From: Deltaproteobacteria bacterium UBA7527
GTDB lineage: Bacteria; Desulfobacterota; Syntrophorhabdia; Syntrophorhabdales; Syntrophorhabdaceae
DNA: 8,137 bases
Direction: 5' to 3'
Assembly (NCBI GenBank): GCA_002478225.1
Contig: DLMV01000024.1
Coordinates: 40,347 to 48,483, forward strand
Shown here: one piece after another, positions 6,781 to 8,137 of the stretch
How the letters are laid out: each line of letters begins with the position of its first letter
How positions within the stretch are numbered: the stretch's first letter is position 1
Notes under the pieces: model-generated
Told to the model about the DNA's origin: nothing
Databases searched by the model: none
The model's input: the letters and a program-made list of their open reading frames with translations, nothing else
Program-made: the position numbers and the translations under genes

Positions 6781-6834
6781 AACGTGAGAAGTGAGAAGGT
6801 TACAACATTTCACATTTTACCTTTCACGATTCAC
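6770..6834. repeat. Heptamer-based inverted repeat overlapping the moaC end
   Basis: Four heptamers in register from 6770 (GTGAAAA, GTGAAAC, GTGAGAA, GTGAGAA) face four in reverse at 6807–6834 (ATTTCAC, ATTTTAC, CTTTCAC, GATTCAC) across a short 9-base centre. The hairpin is imperfect but extends over about 28 bases per arm. It begins inside moaC, provides its stop codon, and ends eight bases before the GAGGAG of the MOSC gene. It lacks the loop motif seen in the other two gaps. Confidence 0.82.
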
Positions 6835-6855
6835 AGGTGTATGAGGAGTTGCATT

Positions 6856-7293
6856 ATGGTTGGTAAGGTAGTGTCGGTGAACATCAGCAAGGATAAAGGC
6901 GAGAAGAAGCACAATATAGGACAATGCATGCTCATTCAGGATAAGGGCCTCAAAGACGATGCCCATGCGGGCTTCATGCACAGGCAGGTAAGCCTTCTCT
7001 CAACCGACAGCATCGCAAAGATCAAGGCAAAAGGGATCGATGTGGGCTACGGCGATTTCGCGGAGAACCTTACAACCGAAGGCATCGAGCTCTATACGTT
7101 GCCCGTAGGCACAAAATTAAAAGTGGGCAGAGGCGTTATCCTCCGCGTTTCGCAGATAGGAAAAGAATGTCACAAGGGATGCGCGATCTTCCAGCAGGTC
7201 GGCGATTGCGTGATGCCGAGGGAAGGGATCTTTGCAGAAGTGCTTACAGAAGGCGAAGTGAAGATCGGGGACGCGATAGAAGTGATGCAATGA
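6856..7293 (+). CDS. Free-standing MOSC-domain protein
   Basis: MOSC (Mo-cofactor sulfurase C-terminal) domains bind molybdenum cofactor or carry sulfur to it. The 145-residue protein is a single MOSC domain: KVVSVNIS at the start, DAHAG (35–39), RQVSLL (43–48), GDFAENLT (66–73) and the family signature GKECHKGCAIFQQVGDCVMP (102–121) followed by REGIFAEV. C105, C109 and C118 are candidate sulfur or cofactor contacts. I chose ATG 6856, with GAGGAG (6843–6848) seven bases upstream. The frame is open to 6784, but that extension would translate the repeat. Its 3' end overlaps mogA by ATGA. Its place between moaC and mogA suggests a role late in cofactor maturation or sulfuration. The precise reaction is unknown. 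Confidence 0.9.
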   Translation: MVGKVVSVNISKDKGEKKHNIGQCMLIQDKGLKDDAHAGFMHRQVSLLSTDSIAKIKAKGIDVGYGDFAENLTTEGIELYTLPVGTKLKVGRGVILRVSQIGKECHKGCAIFQQVGDCVMPREGIFAEVLTEGEVKIGDAIEVMQ

Positions 7294-7775
7294 AATATAG
7301 AGTTGCCATCATAACGGTAAGCGACAAGGGTTCCAGGGGAGAACGCGAGGATGCGAGCGGGCCCGCGCTGAAGAAGTTCCTGGGAGACGCATACGATGTC
7401 GGTGAGATCGTCATCGTGCCGGATGAGACTGTCGTAATAGCCGATACGATAAAAAGACTTATTGATGACGGAACGTTTGATCTTGTCGTCACCACGGGCG
7501 GCACAGGGGTCACGAAGCGGGATGTCACACCGGAGGCGACGCAATCGGTGATCGACAGAGAACTGCCGGGTTTCGCGGAAGCGATCCGGATGGAGAGCTA
7601 TAAGATAACGCCCCACGGCATCATATCGAGAGGCATCTGCGGCATACGCGGCGAGAGCATAGTCATCAACCTGCCGGGAAGTCCGAAAGGCGCTGTTGAA
7701 TGCCTCGGCTTCGTCATCGGTGCAATCCCTCACGCCCTGGCGAAGATCAAAGGCGACCCCGCCGACTGCGCATAA
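7290..7775 (+). CDS. mogA: Molybdopterin adenylyltransferase MogA (MogA/MoaB family)
   Basis: MogA activates molybdopterin with ATP, forming adenylyl-molybdopterin for MoeA. The 161-residue product shows the N-terminal strand RVAIITVSDKGSRGEREDASG (from residue 4), TTGGTG (68–73, molybdopterin-binding loop), RDVTPEAT (77–84), the ELPGFAEAIRMESY helix region (91–104) and NLPGSPKGA (127–135). The start overlaps the MOSC stop as ATGA, indicating translational coupling. An open frame extends upstream into the MOSC gene but is only its shadow. It is the last gene of the operon. The paralogue MoaB has the same fold and possibly the same activity in some organisms, so mogA versus moaB is a naming choice. 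Confidence 0.92.
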   Translation: MKYRVAIITVSDKGSRGEREDASGPALKKFLGDAYDVGEIVIVPDETVVIADTIKRLIDDGTFDLVVTTGGTGVTKRDVTPEATQSVIDRELPGFAEAIRMESYKITPHGIISRGICGIRGESIVINLPGSPKGAVECLGFVIGAIPHALAKIKGDPADCA

Positions 7776-7788
7776 ATCCAGTGTACAG

Positions 7789-7816
7789 CTGCAGCTTTCA
7801 GCTAGCGGTCGTCAGC
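7789..7816. repeat. Degenerate heptamers of the (CGT/TTT)CAGC type
   Basis: CTGCAGC, TTTCAGC, TAGCGGT, CGTCAGC stand in 7-base register; three of the four end in CAGC or TCAGC. On the other strand this reads GCTGACG ... GCTGAAA GCTGCAG. Confidence 0.5.
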
Positions 7817-7828
7817 AAAAAACAGGCC

Positions 7829-7885
7829 AAGGCTTAGGCTAAGGTTAAGCGAAAACTGGTTCTCCTCAACCTCAGCCTGATCCTT
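7829..7885. repeat. Imperfect inverted repeat of GGCTAAG-like units
   Basis: AAGGCTTAGGCTAAGGTTAAG (7829–7849) faces CTCAACCTCAGCCTGATCCTT (7865–7885). Comparing one arm with the reverse complement of the other gives about 16–17 of 21 matches. Each arm consists of roughly three 6–7-bp variants of the same unit. The 15-base loop contains AAAACTGGTTCT. It could fold in the 3' end of the operon message. Confidence 0.6.
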
Positions 7886-7910
7886 CTCGCTGTGAGTCTT
7901 TTTCCTCGTT

Positions 7911-7942
7911 GTCATTGCGAGCCCGCAGGGGGCGGCAATCCC
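7911..7942. repeat. GTCATTGCGAG-type dispersed repeat
   Basis: GTCATTGCGAGCCCGCAGGG continues into GGCGGCAATCCC. ATTGC (7914–7918) pairs with GCAAT (7935–7939) and GCCC (7921–7924) with GGGC (7930–7933), giving a small bulged hairpin. I recall closely similar intergenic elements (GTCATTGCGAG ... GCAATCCC) in many bacterial genomes. Dispersal in this genome cannot be checked here. Confidence 0.6.
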
Positions 7943-8025
7943 ATTTCTCGTTTCTTTCGTTCCACGCTCGGACGTTGAAGGGTTCTTATCTCGCATCTCC
8001 ATCCTTGTTCCTTGATAGAATCTGA

Positions 8026-8060
8026 CCAGCATCGAGCATCCAGTATCCAGCATCGAGTAC
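8026..8060. repeat. Five tandem heptamers, CCAGCAT family
   Basis: CCAGCAT, CGAGCAT, CCAGTAT, CCAGCAT, CGAGTAC stand in perfect 7-base register (consensus C-S-A-G-Y-A-T). Variation is confined to positions 2, 5 and the last unit's final base. Confidence 0.85.
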
Positions 8061-8064
8061 CTTG

Positions 8065-8094
8065 TGCTGTGAGCCCCTTTATCGGCTCATGGCA
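8065..8094. other. Hairpin without T-run
   Basis: TGCTGTGAGCC (8065–8075) pairs with GGCTCATGGCA (8084–8094) as an 11-bp stem containing two G·U pairs, with an 8-base loop. No run of T follows on either side, so it is not a typical intrinsic terminator. Its role is unknown. Confidence 0.5.
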
Positions 8095-8100
8095 TAAACC

Positions 8101-8128
8101 CGTAAGGCGTAAGTCGTAAGTCGTAAGG
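8101..8128. repeat. Four tandem heptamers, CGTAAGK family
   Basis: CGTAAGG, CGTAAGT, CGTAAGT, CGTAAGG are in exact register, varying only in the last base. The array ends in a G-run near the window edge and may continue outside. Confidence 0.88.
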
Positions 8129-8137
8129 GGGGAAAGG

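Larger units (their letters stand above)
7776..8137. other. Gene-free repeat-rich region after the operon
   Basis: I see no credible gene in these 362 bases. A minus-strand open frame (7802–8053) is low-complexity translation of the repeats. The stretch is a mosaic of short degenerate repeats, listed separately. A classic terminator (GC stem with immediate T-run) is not seen. The nearest T-run (CTTTTT, about 7898–7903) lies some 13 bases beyond the 7829–7885 inverted repeat. Confidence 0.75.

Noticed and set aside
6784..6855. Upstream start for the MOSC gene at 6784
   Set aside because: The extension translates the heptamer repeat; ATG 6856 has a good ribosome binding site and the normal MOSC start.
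7802..8053. Minus-strand open frame of 83 codons
   Set aside because: It consists of translated repeats with low-complexity composition, with no ribosome binding site and no family resemblance.
8026..8128. CRISPR array
   Set aside because: Units are 7 bp and contiguous, without spacers of 30–40 bp; no cas genes are present.

Overview
The window looks like a chromosomal segment from an anaerobic, Mo/W-using bacterium, most likely Desulfobacterota or Nitrospirota. This rests on three things: a MoeA–periplasmic-binding-domain fusion next to a second MoeA, a style I associate with anaerobes and archaea; a free-standing MOSC protein inside a cofactor operon; and gaps filled with 7-bp-period repeats. 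The taxonomy is inference; there is no rRNA or other marker gene here.

Left part (1–1440). On the minus strand lies the N-terminal part of an alkylsulfatase-family gene (SdsA1/YjcS type) that runs off the left edge. It has a signal peptide but lacks the family's metal-binding HxHxDH half. An AT-rich divergent control region follows, with 10-bp-phased GTATCA repeats, a 13-bp inverted repeat and a near-consensus sigma70 promoter. This promoter drives a 59-residue excisionase-type helix-turn-helix protein on the plus strand. Next comes an orphan 135-residue protein with two CxxC pairs and a C-terminal membrane helix (1428–1835).

Centre (1957–7775). Six plus-strand genes form a molybdenum/tungsten cofactor operon: moeA, a moeA–PBP fusion, moaA, moaC, a MOSC-domain protein and mogA. 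MoaA and MoaC turn GTP into cyclic pyranopterin monophosphate. MogA adenylylates molybdopterin, and the two MoeA proteins insert the metal. The MOSC protein probably handles sulfur or the finished cofactor. Molybdopterin synthase (moaD, moaE), moeB and mobA are absent and must lie elsewhere if the pathway is complete. Two junctions are tight (moaA/moaC abut; MOSC/mogA overlap by ATGA). Each of the other three gaps holds an imperfect inverted repeat built from GTGAAAN-like heptamers.

Right part (7776–8137). I see no gene here. The stretch is a patchwork of short degenerate repeats: several unrelated sequence families that share a 7-bp period, a GTCATTGCGAG-type dispersed repeat and a further hairpin.

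The most interesting unexplained signal is this heptamer repeat system. It uses different motifs with the same period, often in inverted pairs, and is placed just ahead of ribosome binding sites inside the operon and as a cluster after it.
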